Positions 54,543-63,219 are shown, numbered from the stretch's first letter. The stretch: DNA of 64,000 nucleotides from Bog-473 sp963721585 (GCA_963721585.1 CAVRJN010000001.1:372001-436000), one strand, 5' to 3'. Program-made: numbers and translations. Notes: generated from the letters alone by a model not told the origin.

Positions 54543-55424
54543 ATGGGATGGCTGTTCGAGCCCGGCTTCTTCTCGAGTGCACCGGTGCAGACAGCGCTGG
54601 TGATCGGGGGTGTCGTCGCCGCTGTCTCTGCCGTCGTCGGGGTGTTCACCGTGCTACGCGGCCAGTCCTTCGCCGGGCACTCGCTGGCCGACGTGTCCAC
54701 GGCCGGCGGTTCTGGCTCGCTCCTCCTCGGGTTCAGCCCCCTCAGCGGCTTCCTCTGGGGGGGTGTGCTCGGCGCGCTTGCCATGGACCTCATCGGAGTG
54801 CAGCGTGTGCGGGGCCGCGACGTGGCGACGGGCATCGTGCTCGGGGCCGCCACCGGCCTGGCCGCGTTGTTCCTGTACCTCGATACGACGACACAGGCGA
54901 TCACCGGCGCCACCCAGCAGATCCTCTTCGGCTCCATCTTCACGGTCGACAGCTCGACGATCCCCTTGGTGGTGGGCTGCAGCATCGCCGCCCTCGGGTT
55001 GGTCGCCTTCATCTTCCGACCGTTGCTTCTGAGCTCCCTGAGCCCGGAGGCAGCGGCCGCGCAGGGCGTGCCGCTGCGGCTCGTGGGCTCGTTCTTCATG
55101 GTCGCGCTCGCGGTCGCTGTCGGCCTGTCGGCGCTGGCCATCGGTGCGATTCTCTCGACGGCCCTGCTGATCGGGCCCGCCGCCAGCGCCTTGCGGCTGA
55201 CCCGTCGGTTCGGTTGGGCCATCGGAGCGGCCGTGCTGCTCGGGATCGCCATCACCTGGCTCGGAATCCTGCTCGCCTACGACAGCTACTACTGGGGTTC
55301 ATCACAACGGGGGCTCCCGGTGAGCTTCTTCATCGTCGCCGTCGACGTCCTCGTCTATGTGGGCAGCGGCCTCCCCGCGCTGTACGGCCGGTTGGCCCAC
55401 CGCCGGAACCGGGCCGGCGGATAG
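54543..55424 (+). CDS. znuB: Zinc ABC importer permease, copy 1 (ABC-3 family)
   Basis: A 293-residue permease with about 8 to 9 helices. ABC-3 features are seen: GVFTVLRGQSFAGHSLADVS near the coupling region, GFSPLSGFLWGG, QQILFGSIF, LIGPAASALRLT. ATG 54543 follows AGAGG. It begins 5 bp after znuC and is followed within about 10 bp by a second, divergent permease copy, so the transporter may use a heterodimeric channel. Confidence 0.88.
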   Translation: MGWLFEPGFFSSAPVQTALVIGGVVAAVSAVVGVFTVLRGQSFAGHSLADVSTAGGSGSLLLGFSPLSGFLWGGVLGALAMDLIGVQRVRGRDVATGIVLGAATGLAALFLYLDTTTQAITGATQQILFGSIFTVDSSTIPLVVGCSIAALGLVAFIFRPLLLSSLSPEAAAAQGVPLRLVGSFFMVALAVAVGLSALAIGAILSTALLIGPAASALRLTRRFGWAIGAAVLLGIAITWLGILLAYDSYYWGSSQRGLPVSFFIVAVDVLVYVGSGLPALYGRLAHRRNRAGG

Positions 55425-55432
55425 GGGGGGCA

Positions 55433-56287
55433 GTGTTCTCCGGGTTCATGGTCAATGCCTGGGCGATTGGCACCATCGTGGCGGTGGTGGCCGGAGTGGT
55501 CGGTTTCTTCGTGGTCCTGCGCGGTTCCTCGTTCGCCGCACACGCCATCCCCAACGGTGCCTTTGCCGGCGCGGCCGGCGCGTACTGGCTCGGGCTCAAC
55601 ACGCTCGTCGGACTGGGCGTCTTCGCGGCGCTCGCCGCCCTCGGCATCGGCTCCTCCGGCGCGCGGAGCCGGCGCGACGTGACCACGGCCCTGGCGCTCG
55701 TCATGATGCTCGCGCTCGGATCGCTTTTCCTCAGCCTTAGTGGTGGGTACGAACCCGAGATCTACTCACTGCTGTTCGGGGAGATCCTCGGCGTCAGCAC
55801 CACCGAGCTCCTGCCGGTCCTCGCGGTGGGCGTGGCCTGCATCGCCGCGGTTGCGCTGCTCTCCCGACCCCTCTTGCTCTCCTCGGCCGCGCCCGACGTC
55901 GCCGAGGCGCGGGGGATCCGGGCCCGGCCCATGGAGATCTGCTTCCTCCTCGTGGTGGCGGCTGCGACCACGGTCACCGTGCCCGTCGTCGGGGCGCTCT
56001 TGATCTTCAGTCTCATGATCGGGCCGCCGGCGGCGGCGCGGGCCTTCGTCGGCCGCCCGTTGCCGGCCGTCGCCCTCTCCGTCGGCCTTGCGTTGGGTAC
56101 GGCGTGGACGGCGATCGGCTCCTCCTACCTCTCCGACTGGCCCGTCGGTTTCTTCGTGGGGATCTACGGCGCGGCGTGCTTCGCTGTCGGCCGGGTCTCG
56201 GTCGGTCTGCGCAGGCGTCAGGGCTTCCGGCGTCAGCGGGCCGCGTCAGCTCCCGAAGAGCAGGGAGTAGTCGGCGCCCCGGCGTAG
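55433..56287 (+). CDS. Zinc ABC importer permease, copy 2 (ABC-3 family)
   Basis: A 284-residue ABC-3 permease: VVLRGSSFAAHAIPNGAFAGAAG, YSLLFGEILG (QilfGsi-type), VGALLIFSLMIGPPAAARAF. GTG 55433 is preceded by a run of seven Gs as ribosome-binding site; ATG 55448 is an alternative. The sequence differs strongly from copy 1 yet keeps the same motifs in the same order, so the two are old paralogues likely to pair. Its end overlaps the convergent SDR gene by 42 bp. Confidence 0.86.
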   Translation: MFSGFMVNAWAIGTIVAVVAGVVGFFVVLRGSSFAAHAIPNGAFAGAAGAYWLGLNTLVGLGVFAALAALGIGSSGARSRRDVTTALALVMMLALGSLFLSLSGGYEPEIYSLLFGEILGVSTTELLPVLAVGVACIAAVALLSRPLLLSSAAPDVAEARGIRARPMEICFLLVVAAATTVTVPVVGALLIFSLMIGPPAAARAFVGRPLPAVALSVGLALGTAWTAIGSSYLSDWPVGFFVGIYGAACFAVGRVSVGLRRRQGFRRQRAASAPEEQGVVGAPA

Positions 56288-57064
56288 GTGGTGGCCGCCG
56301 TCGACGCCCAGGGTCTCACCGGTGACGAACGACGACTCGGGACCGATGAGGTAGCGGACCGCGGCCGCGACGTCCTCCACGGTGCCGACCCGGCCGAGGG
56401 GCATCTGCTCCAGATAGTCGTCGAGCAGCGGTCCACCTGCGGTGATGAAGGCCATCAACTCGTCGGCGATGATCCCGGGGGCCACGGCGTTGACGCGGAT
56501 GCCCAGCGGGCCGAGCTCCTCGGCCGCCGTCTCGGCCAGGAAGCAGATCCCGGCCTTGGACACCCCGTAGGCCCAGAGATGCGGGTGGGGGAAGCGGCCG
56601 GCGCCCGAGGACATCAGCACGATCGAGCCGGGTCCTCCCTGGGCCTGCATGGCGGCGGCCCCGTGCTTCACGCAGATCACCGAACCCGTCAGGTTGAGGT
56701 CGATGGTGGCCCGGACCGCGTCGACATCGGCGGTGAGCACCGAGCCCAGGTGCAGCGAGCCGCCCGCGCAGGCGAAGAGGCCATCGATGCGGCCCGTGGC
56801 CCCGGCGGTGGCGCCCACGGCGGCCGCGACCTGCTCCTCGTCGGTGACGTCCGCCACGACGGAGCGGACGGTGGCGCCGCCGGTCGCCGCGTTGGCGATG
56901 CGGGCGCGGGCGTCGAGGAGCTTCTGCTCGGTGCGCCCGCAGATGGTGACGTGCGCACCGTCGGCGGCGAACCGCTCCGCCGTGGCGAGCCCGATGCCGC
57001 TCCCGCCGCCGGTGACGAGGATGGACCAGCCGGCGATCCCCGCGGACGTGTCGGGTGCCGCCAT
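56246..57064 (-). CDS. SDR-family oxidoreductase
   Basis: A 272-residue classical short-chain dehydrogenase: cofactor loop LVTGGGSGIGLATAE (TGxxxGIG), DVTDEEQVAAAV, FACAGG (NNAG-like), active-site Ser in LMSSGAG, and YGVSKAG (YxxxK with Tyr and Lys). CGRTE after beta-2 suggests NADPH preference. ATG 57064 lies on the P450 stop codon (TGATG), so the pair is co-translated. The P450 may hydroxylate and this enzyme then oxidise the product, but the substrate is unknown. Confidence 0.9.
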   Translation of the reverse strand: MAAPDTSAGIAGWSILVTGGGSGIGLATAERFAADGAHVTICGRTEQKLLDARARIANAATGGATVRSVVADVTDEEQVAAAVGATAGATGRIDGLFACAGGSLHLGSVLTADVDAVRATIDLNLTGSVICVKHGAAAMQAQGGPGSIVLMSSGAGRFPHPHLWAYGVSKAGICFLAETAAEELGPLGIRVNAVAPGIIADELMAFITAGGPLLDDYLEQMPLGRVGTVEDVAAAVRYLIGPESSFVTGETLGVDGGHHLRRGADYSLLFGS

Positions 57065-58290
57065 CACACCGCGCCGGCGCGACGGCCCAGCGGGGCCGAA
57101 GGCGTGAACGCCACCGGCATGGCCTCGAAGCCAGAAATGAAGTTGGCGGGTCGACGGGGCAGCGTGTCGCGCTCGGCCGCCAGGTGGATGTCGGGCATGC
57201 GGGCCAGCAGGCGCTCGAACATCACCTTGAGCTCCAGCCGGGCCAGTTGATTGCCGAGGCAGAAGTGGGCACCGAAGCCGAAGGCGATGTGCGGGTTGGG
57301 GCTCCGGGTGATGTCGAAGCTGCCGGGGTCGTCGAAGACCGCCTCGTCCCTGTTGGCCGACGGGTAGAGCAACAGGAGCTCCTGACCCTCCTTGACGGTC
57401 GCGCCCGCCAGCTCCACGTCGCGCGTCGCCGTGCGGGCCATGTTCTTGATCGGCGACACCCAGCGCAGCATCTCCTCGACCGCGCCGGGCATGAGTCCCT
57501 CGGGATCGGCGGTCAGGCGGGCCAGCTGGTCGGGGTGGGCCAACAGTTCCTCCATGCCCCCGCTGATGACATGACGCGTCGTCTCGTCCCCCCCGATGAG
57601 GATGAGCAGCGTTTCGTGGATCAGCGAGGAATCGTCGAGCGAGTCGCCGTCGATCTCGGCCTGGCACAGCACCCCCACCAGGTCGGTGGCGCTGCCGGTG
57701 GCCTTGCGATCGGCCAGCACGGGCGTGATGTAGCTGGTGTAGCCCTCGAAGGCGTGCATGGCCCCGACCATGGCATCGGGATCGGGCGAGCCCTGGGACT
57801 TGAGCATGACGTCGGACCACTCGAGCAGCTCGGCCCGGTCGGCGGGAGCCACGCCGAGCATGTCGCCGATCACGGCGATGGGGAGCGGTGCCGCGATGTC
57901 GGCCACGAAGTCGCAGCTGCCCCTCTCGCAGACAGAGTCGAGGATGGTGTCGCAGGCCACGCGGAGCTGGTCCTCCATGGCCCGTACCCGCTTGGGCGTG
58001 AAACCCTCCGAGACGAGCCGGCGCCGGCGCACGTGCTCGGGAGCGTCGAAGTCGATCATCATCGGCAGGGGCGGGTACTTGGGCCGGATGCCCTGGGCGT
58101 TCGAGAACGCCTCGGTGTCGACCGAGGCCGCTTTCACGGCGGCGTAGCTGGCAGCGGCCCAGATGTCGTTGGCCTCGTCGTAGTAGACGGGCGCGTGGGC
58201 CCGCATCCAGGCGTACGCGTCGTGGGGCTCTCGCCCGTAGAACTCTCCGTCCATGAGGTCGATCCCCAGTGCAGCAGGTGGGTTGGTCAC
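57064..58290 (-). CDS. Cytochrome P450
   Basis: A 408-residue soluble bacterial P450. The I-helix has GGDETTRHVISGG (acid-alcohol pair), the K-helix ExxR is EEMLRW, and the haem loop is FGFGAHFCLGNQLARLEL with the axial Cys near residue 340. FDAPEHVRRRRLVSEGFTP is the C-helix. The sequence style recalls CYP125/CYP142-type actinobacterial steroid or fatty-acid hydroxylases, though I cannot place it in a CYP family. GTG 58290 is preferred: TATCGT lies 7 nt upstream, and an earlier ATG (58329) would collide with the divergent sigma gene. Redox partners are not in the window. Confidence 0.92.
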   Translation of the reverse strand: MTNPPAALGIDLMDGEFYGREPHDAYAWMRAHAPVYYDEANDIWAAASYAAVKAASVDTEAFSNAQGIRPKYPPLPMMIDFDAPEHVRRRRLVSEGFTPKRVRAMEDQLRVACDTILDSVCERGSCDFVADIAAPLPIAVIGDMLGVAPADRAELLEWSDVMLKSQGSPDPDAMVGAMHAFEGYTSYITPVLADRKATGSATDLVGVLCQAEIDGDSLDDSSLIHETLLILIGGDETTRHVISGGMEELLAHPDQLARLTADPEGLMPGAVEEMLRWVSPIKNMARTATRDVELAGATVKEGQELLLLYPSANRDEAVFDDPGSFDITRSPNPHIAFGFGAHFCLGNQLARLELKVMFERLLARMPDIHLAAERDTLPRRPANFISGFEAMPVAFTPSAPLGRRAGAV

Positions 58291-58297
58291 GGTCGAG

Positions 58298-58303
58298 ACG
58301 ATA
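58298..58303 (-). promoter_or_regulatory. Candidate -10 (TATCGT) for the P450-SDR operon
   Basis: On the minus strand TATCGT ends 7 nt before GTG 58290 with no ribosome-binding site. Confidence 0.4.
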
Positions 58304-58315
58304 TCCCCGGGTGGA

Positions 58316-58321
58316 TAGGGT
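58316..58321 (+). promoter_or_regulatory. Candidate -10 (TAGGGT) for sigR
   Basis: TAGGGT is 6 nt before ATG 58328, identical in sequence and spacing to the znuA promoter. It lies 12 bp from the divergent P450 -10, so the two promoters are packed into 37 bp. Confidence 0.5.
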
Positions 58322-58327
58322 TGACCC

Positions 58328-58912
58328 ATGGCAGATCAGGCGACCTTCACCGATGTCGCCATGGAGTTCATGCCCGGGCTGTATTCAGCCGCACTCCGGA
58401 TGACGCGGAACCGGGCCGACGCCGAGGACCTGGTGCAGGAGACCTACCTCAAGGCGTACCGCTCCTACGCGTCGTTCACCGAGGGGACCAACCTCCGGGC
58501 CTGGTTGTACCGCATCCTCACCAACACCTACATCAACAACTACCGGGCCGCCCAGCGGCGCCCCGAGGTGGCCGACGTCGAGGATGTCGAAGACCTCTAC
58601 CTCTACAAGCGCCTGGCCGGCTCGGGCGGGAGCGATCCGGGCCGTTCGGCCGAGGACGAGGCGCTGGAGCGCTTCACCGACGACGATGTGAAGGCAGCGC
58701 TCGAAGCACTGCCGGAGGCCTTCCGGATGGCCGTGCTGCTGGCCGACGTCGAGGGGTTCAGCTACAAGGAGATCTCCGAGATCACCGACGTCCCCATCGG
58801 GACGGTCATGAGCAGGATCCACCGGGGAAGAAGGGCACTGCAGAAGGCGTTGCTCAATGTGGCTGAAGCGCGCGGCCTGGTCGGTAGCCTGCCTGGAGGG
58901 TCGATGGAATGA
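58328..58912 (+). CDS. ECF sigma factor, SigR/SigH type
   Basis: A 194-residue group 4 sigma factor. Region 2 has DAEDLVQETYLKAYRSY and LRAWLYRILTNTYIN; region 4 has LPEAFRMAVLLADVEGFSYK, EISEITDVPIGTVMSRIHRG. The opening MTRNRADAEDLVQ and the region 2 sequence match SigR/SigH, the thiol-oxidative stress sigma of actinobacteria. The next gene, overlapping by 4 bp (ATGA), encodes a zinc anti-sigma with the expected Cys/His set, which confirms the type. Targets would include thioredoxin and proteolysis genes elsewhere. Confidence 0.92.
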   Translation: MADQATFTDVAMEFMPGLYSAALRMTRNRADAEDLVQETYLKAYRSYASFTEGTNLRAWLYRILTNTYINNYRAAQRRPEVADVEDVEDLYLYKRLAGSGGSDPGRSAEDEALERFTDDDVKAALEALPEAFRMAVLLADVEGFSYKEISEITDVPIGTVMSRIHRGRRALQKALLNVAEARGLVGSLPGGSME

Positions 58913-59223
58913 GCGAGAACGTGGCGGAGAGCGAGGACAGTGGGACCGTGGAGGCGGACGGGCTCTTCGGCGCGACCATCGACTGCGAGGAGGCGGTCCA
59001 CGTTCTGTACGACTATCTCGACGGTGAGCTGACCGAGGAACGGCGCGCGGAGATCCGCGTCCACCTGGACTGGTGCGGTCCCTGTAGCGGCGCCGCCGGC
59101 TTCGAAGCCGAGCTGCGCAGGGTCATCGCCAACCGGTGCAAGGACCGGGTGCCCGACAGCCTCATCCGCCGCGTGGCCGAGGCCATCGACCAAGAAAGCA
59201 AGCAGCACCACGGCGAGCACTGA
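58909..59223 (+). CDS. Zinc-binding redox-sensing anti-sigma factor (RsrA/RshA-like)
   Basis: A 104-residue cytosolic ZAS-family anti-sigma. Zinc ligands are Cys26 (IDCEEAV), His52, Cys56 and Cys59 (HLDWCGPC, the HxxxCxxC motif). Disulfide stress would oxidise the cysteines, expel zinc and free the sigma factor. ATG 58909 overlaps the sigma gene by 4 bp, ensuring stoichiometric synthesis. No membrane segment is present, as expected for RsrA. The C-terminus is His-rich (QHHGEH). Confidence 0.92.
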   Translation: MSENVAESEDSGTVEADGLFGATIDCEEAVHVLYDYLDGELTEERRAEIRVHLDWCGPCSGAAGFEAELRRVIANRCKDRVPDSLIRRVAEAIDQESKQHHGEH

Positions 59224-59266
59224 CCTCTCGCCGGCGGCTCCGGAAGCCGTCGCCGATGGTCCCGCC

Positions 59267-60319
59267 ATGGTGGACTGGGCTCTGGCCCGCCGAGTGGCGG
59301 CAGGCGCCCTCATCCTCAAGCCCGCACCCGCCACCTATCGCTCGCGGGACCTGCAGGGTCAGTTCGACGAGTTGACGGCGCGCGCCGAGACACTGGTCAG
59401 CGAGGCCACCGGTCTGCACTCGGCGCACGGGCGAGCCCGGGCCAAGGTCACCGATCGTCCCGGTTGGGCGGCGGCCAACGTGCGTTCCGTCGAGCGCCTG
59501 GTCGGTCCGGCCATGCTGGAGTTGCAGCACAAGCGTGGCGCCAAGCTCGGTGGACCGTCCCTCGCCGTGGGCCGCGCCGTCGCCGGGACGCAGCTCGGCC
59601 TGATGCTGGCCTACATGGCGACGCGGGTGCTCGGGCAGTACGACCTGTTGATCAACGACGATGATCCCGAGGATCAGGACCTGGTCTCCTACGTCGGCCC
59701 CAACATCGTCGCGGTCGAGACGCAGTACGGGTTCGAGCCGGGCGAGTTCCGTCTCTGGCTGGCGTTGCACGAGGTCACCCACCGGATGCAGTTCACCGCT
59801 GTGCCCTGGCTGCGTGACTACTTCGTCGGGTTGGTGAGCGAACTGCTCGGACCGCTCTCGGGTGATCCGGCGGGTTTGGCCGAGCTGGCGCGCCGCGTCA
59901 CCGATGATCTGCGTGCCGGTCGCAACCCGACCCGCGAGGGTGGGGTCATCGGCATGCTGGCGACCCCCGAGCAGCAGATCGCGCTGTCGAAGATCTCCGG
60001 GATGATGAGCCTTCTCGAGGGCCACGGCGACGTGACGATGGACCGGGCGGGCGCTGCCGAGGTCCCGGGGGCGGCGCACTTCTCCCAGGTCCTCCACGAG
60101 CGGCGGACCCAGGCGCGCGGGCTGACAAAGGTGATGTCGAAGCTGTTGGGCCTGGACGCCAAAATGCGCCAGTACGCCGAGGGCGAGCGCTTCGTCGAGG
60201 CGGTGGAGGCGGCCGGCGGGCCCGCCCTGCTCGCCCGGGTGTGGGAAGGTCCCGACTGGCTGCCCACGCTGGAGGAGATCCGCGACCCGGCAGCCTGGGT
60301 GGCCCGAGCCGGTGGCTGA
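59267..60319 (+). CDS. DUF2342 zincin-like metalloprotease family protein
   Basis: A 350-residue protein of the actinobacterial DUF2342 / F420-biosynthesis-associated group. The zincin motif HEVTH (HExxH) is in LWLALHEVTHRMQF near residues 167-171, with acidic residues downstream (LLEGHGDVTMD) as the likely third ligand. Members lie upstream of tilS and hpt in mycobacteria, as here. Proteolytic activity has not been shown for most. ATG 59267 is chosen without a clear ribosome-binding site. Its stop overlaps the next gene by 8 bp. Confidence 0.86.
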   Translation: MVDWALARRVAAGALILKPAPATYRSRDLQGQFDELTARAETLVSEATGLHSAHGRARAKVTDRPGWAAANVRSVERLVGPAMLELQHKRGAKLGGPSLAVGRAVAGTQLGLMLAYMATRVLGQYDLLINDDDPEDQDLVSYVGPNIVAVETQYGFEPGEFRLWLALHEVTHRMQFTAVPWLRDYFVGLVSELLGPLSGDPAGLAELARRVTDDLRAGRNPTREGGVIGMLATPEQQIALSKISGMMSLLEGHGDVTMDRAGAAEVPGAAHFSQVLHERRTQARGLTKVMSKLLGLDAKMRQYAEGERFVEAVEAAGGPALLARVWEGPDWLPTLEEIRDPAAWVARAGG

Positions 60320-61814
60320 GGAAGGCGCCGCCCTTCCCTCGACCCCCATCCCCGAGCTTCTGAGCCGGTGCACCTTCCCGCCGGAGGGCGCACCAGTGGC
60401 CTGCGCAGTTTCGGGCGGAGCGGATTCGCTGGCCCTCCTCGTCCTGGCCGTCGCCGCCGGATGCGCCGTCACGGCGGTGCATGTCGACCACGGACTGCGC
60501 CCGGGAGCCGAGGCCGAGGCCGAGATTGTGCGGGCGGCGGCGGCGCGGTTCGGCGCGCGGTTCGAGAGCCATCGCGTCTCCGTCGTCGCCGGGCCCAACC
60601 TCGAGGCCCGGGCCCGGAAAGCCCGCTTCGCCGTGCTCCCGGCCGGCGTGGCCACCGGGCACACCATGGACGACCAGGCGGAGACGATCCTCGTGAACCT
60701 GCTGCGCGGGGCGGGGGCCGACGGATTGGCGGGCATGGAGCCGGGGCCGCGCCATCCGATCCTGGGATTGCGCCGTCGCGAGACCCACGCGCTGTGCGCC
60801 GCGGCGGGCCTGCAGCCTGTGTGCGACGAGAGCAACGACGACCCGGCGTTCGTGCGCAACCGCATCCGTCACGAACTCCTGCCGTTGTGTGCACGGGTGG
60901 CCGGTCGCGATCCGGTCCCGCTGCTCGCCCGCCAGGCCGGCGTGCTGCGCGACGAAGTGGCACTCCTGGAGTCGCTGGCGGCGAACCTCTTGCCCGATCC
61001 CGCCGACGCCAGGGCCGTGGCGAGGGCCGAGCGCCCGCTGGCGCGCCGCGCCCTGCGCCGCTGGTTGCGCGAGGCGGGCGATGGGGACCACCCGCCGTCG
61101 TTGGCCGAGGTCGACCGCACCCTGGCCGTGGCGGCGGGCGCCTCGGTGGGGACGGAGCTGTCGGGGGGCCGGCAGGTGCGTCGGACCGGCGGTCGTCTCC
61201 GGGTCGAGTCGGGGCGACCCTCCGGTAGTGTCACGCCGGTGACCCTCGACGAGTCCGCAGCGGACGTCCCGTCGTGGGCTGCAGCCGATGTCGGTCCTGC
61301 GCTGGTCGACGCCGACCGGCTGGCGTCCCGCGTGGACGAGCTCGGTCAGCAGATCACCGAGGACTACGCCGCGGACCAGCCGCCACTGCTGGTCGCGGTC
61401 CTCAAGGGCGCCATGCTCTTCATGAGCGACCTGTGCCGGGCCATCGCGCTCCCCGTCGACGTCGACTTCATGGCCGTGTCCTCCTACGGCAGCGCCACCA
61501 AGACGTCGGGCGTGGTGCGCATCGTCAAGGATCTCGACTCCGAAATCGAGGGGCGCCACGTCCTCGTCGTGGAGGACATCATCGATAGCGGGCTGACCCT
61601 GAATTACCTCCGGCGCTACCTCACGTCCCGCCAACCGAAGAGCGTGGAGATCTGCGCCCTCCTGGTGAAGGAAGGCGAGCAGCGTGTCGACCTCGACCTG
61701 CGCTACATCGGCTTCACCATCCCGCCCGAGTTCGTGGTCGGCTACGGGCTCGATGTGGCCCAGCGCTACCGGAACCTGCGCGGGGTCCATCGCTACAAGG
61801 GAGTGGAGACGTGA
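60312..61814 (+). CDS. tilS-hpt: Fused tRNA(Ile)-lysidine synthase / hypoxanthine phosphoribosyltransferase
   Basis: A 500-residue continuous frame. Residues 1-300 are TilS: PP-loop AVSGGADS (32-39), VHVDHGLRPG, GHTMDDQAETIL, ESNDDPAFVRNRIRHELLP; it modifies C34 of the AUA-reading tRNA-Ile. Residues about 320-500 are HPRT: VAVLKGAMLFMSDL, the flexible loop SYGSATKTSG, and the PRPP motif VVEDIIDSGLT (419-430); it salvages hypoxanthine and guanine. Mycobacteria have separate tilS and hpt; Listeria has a fused TilS/HprT. An in-frame GTG at 61239 with TAGTGT 7 nt upstream could also give a separate HPRT. The frame is unbroken and both active sites are complete. Confidence 0.93.
   Translation: MAEEGAALPSTPIPELLSRCTFPPEGAPVACAVSGGADSLALLVLAVAAGCAVTAVHVDHGLRPGAEAEAEIVRAAAARFGARFESHRVSVVAGPNLEARARKARFAVLPAGVATGHTMDDQAETILVNLLRGAGADGLAGMEPGPRHPILGLRRRETHALCAAAGLQPVCDESNDDPAFVRNRIRHELLPLCARVAGRDPVPLLARQAGVLRDEVALLESLAANLLPDPADARAVARAERPLARRALRRWLREAGDGDHPPSLAEVDRTLAVAAGASVGTELSGGRQVRRTGGRLRVESGRPSGSVTPVTLDESAADVPSWAAADVGPALVDADRLASRVDELGQQITEDYAADQPPLLVAVLKGAMLFMSDLCRAIALPVDVDFMAVSSYGSATKTSGVVRIVKDLDSEIEGRHVLVVEDIIDSGLTLNYLRRYLTSRQPKSVEICALLVKEGEQRVDLDLRYIGFTIPPEFVVGYGLDVAQRYRNLRGVHRYKGVET
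61226..61231 (+). promoter_or_regulatory. hpt: Candidate internal -10 (TAGTGT) for stand-alone hpt
   Basis: TAGTGT lies 7 nt before the in-frame GTG at 61239, at the TilS/HPRT boundary, with the same spacing as the leaderless promoters elsewhere in the window. Confidence 0.4.
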
Positions 61815-62380
61815 GCGTCGACGTCGAACGGGTCCGGGCCGCGGTCTCCGAGATCCTGATCGCCATCGGGGAGGATCCCGAGCGGGACGGCCTGGTGGCA
61901 ACCCCCGAGCGCGTCGCCTCCATGTACGAGGAGCTGTTCTCCGGGCTGCACGACGACCCGGCGCGGCACCTGGAGGTCACCTTCGCCGCCGGGCACGACG
62001 AAATGGTGATGGTGCGGGACATCCCGTTCGCCTCGCTGTGCGAGCACCACCTGGTGCCGTTCCTCGGCAAGGCGCATGTGGCATACATCCCGGCCGAGGA
62101 CGGCCGCATCACCGGCCTGTCGAAGCTGGCGCGCCTCGTCGACGGCTTTGCGCGCCGGTTGCAGGTGCAAGAGCGCATGACAACGCAGATCGCCGACGCC
62201 ATCGCCGAGGTCCTGTCGCCCCGCGGCGTGCTCGTCGTCATTGAGGCCGAGCACCTCTGCATGTCGATGCGCGGCGTCAAGAAGCCGGGAACGGTTACGG
62301 TCACCTCGTCGGTGCGCGGGCTCTTCCGCTCCGACGTCGCCACCCGGGCCGAGGCCATGCAGTTCATCCGGGGTCACTGA
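61811..62380 (+). CDS. folE: GTP cyclohydrolase I
   Basis: A 189-residue enzyme that opens the folate pathway, GTP to 7,8-dihydroneopterin triphosphate. Zinc and active-site residues are visible in ASLCEHHLVPF (Cys and His) and SKLARLVDGFARRLQVQE; the second zinc Cys is in AEHLCMSMRGV. Normal length. GTG 61811 overlaps the hpt stop by 4 bp (GTGA). It is followed 5 bp later by folP. Cytosolic homodecamer by family knowledge. Confidence 0.97.
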   Translation: MSVDVERVRAAVSEILIAIGEDPERDGLVATPERVASMYEELFSGLHDDPARHLEVTFAAGHDEMVMVRDIPFASLCEHHLVPFLGKAHVAYIPAEDGRITGLSKLARLVDGFARRLQVQERMTTQIADAIAEVLSPRGVLVVIEAEHLCMSMRGVKKPGTVTVTSSVRGLFRSDVATRAEAMQFIRGH

Positions 62381-62385
62381 GGCCC

Positions 62386-63219
62386 GTGCGGCCGGGCGGA
62401 CGCCAGCCCCTGGTCATGGGTGTGCTCAACGTCACGCCCGACTCCTTTTCCGACGGTGGCCTCTACGCCACGACCGAGTCCGCCGTGGCCCGTGGACTGG
62501 ACATGATCGACGCGGGAGCGGACCTGATCGACGTGGGGGGGGAGTCGTCCCGGCCCGGAGCCGAGCCCGTCCCGGCCGGTGTCGAACTGCATCGGGTGAT
62601 CCCCGTGATCGAGGCCCTGGCCCCTGCGGTGGGGCGGAGCGGCCGAACGGTGCGGCTGTCGGTGGACACGGTCAAGCCCGAGGTGGCGCGGGCCGCGCTG
62701 GCGGCGGGGGCGAGTCTGGTGAACGACATCTCGGCCTCGCTGTGGGAAGTCGCCGGCGCGGCCGGCGCGGGCTGGGTCGCCATGCACATGCGCGGCCAGC
62801 CGCGCACCATGCAGGAGAACCCGCGGTACGGGGCCGTGGCCGAGGAGGTCCGCTCGTTCCTGCTCGAGCGGGCCGGGCTGGCCCTGCAGGCCGGGGTGCG
62901 CGAAGTCTGGGTCGACCCTGGCATCGGGTTCGGCAAGACGAAGGCCCACAATCTGTCGGTGCTCCGGCACCTGGGGGAACTGGTGGAGGCCGCGGCCGGT
63001 GCCGGCTGCGCCGGGGTCGTGGTCGGGACCAGCCGCAAGAACTTCCTCGGGCTCCTGGCCGCGCACCGGGGGTCGCGGGAGCCGGCGTCCGTGGCGGACC
63101 GGATGGAGGGATCTCTGGCCACGGCGGCCGCAGCCCTTGTGGCCGGGGTGGGGATGGTGCGGGTCCACGATGTGGCGGCGACGGTGCAGATGACGCGGCT
63201 GTATGGTCCTGCCGCATGA
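62386..63219 (+). CDS. folP: Dihydropteroate synthase
   Basis: A 277-residue TIM-barrel enzyme joining pABA to pterin pyrophosphate; the sulfonamide target. Signatures: VMGVLNVTPDSFSDGG (start), GADLIDVGGESSRPGA, VNDISASL, MHMRGQPRTMQ, DPGIGFGKT, GTSRKNFLG. All substrate-binding loops are intact. The start is GTG 62386. The next gene overlaps its stop by 4 bp (ATGA). It is part of the folE-folP-folB unit. Confidence 0.96.
   Translation: MRPGGRQPLVMGVLNVTPDSFSDGGLYATTESAVARGLDMIDAGADLIDVGGESSRPGAEPVPAGVELHRVIPVIEALAPAVGRSGRTVRLSVDTVKPEVARAALAAGASLVNDISASLWEVAGAAGAGWVAMHMRGQPRTMQENPRYGAVAEEVRSFLLERAGLALQAGVREVWVDPGIGFGKTKAHNLSVLRHLGELVEAAAGAGCAGVVVGTSRKNFLGLLAAHRGSREPASVADRMEGSLATAAAALVAGVGMVRVHDVAATVQMTRLYGPAA

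Noticed and set aside
57064..58329. P450 start at ATG 58329
   Set aside because: It would overlap the divergent sigR ATG; GTG 58290 has a promoter-like element at leaderless distance and fits the family N-terminus.
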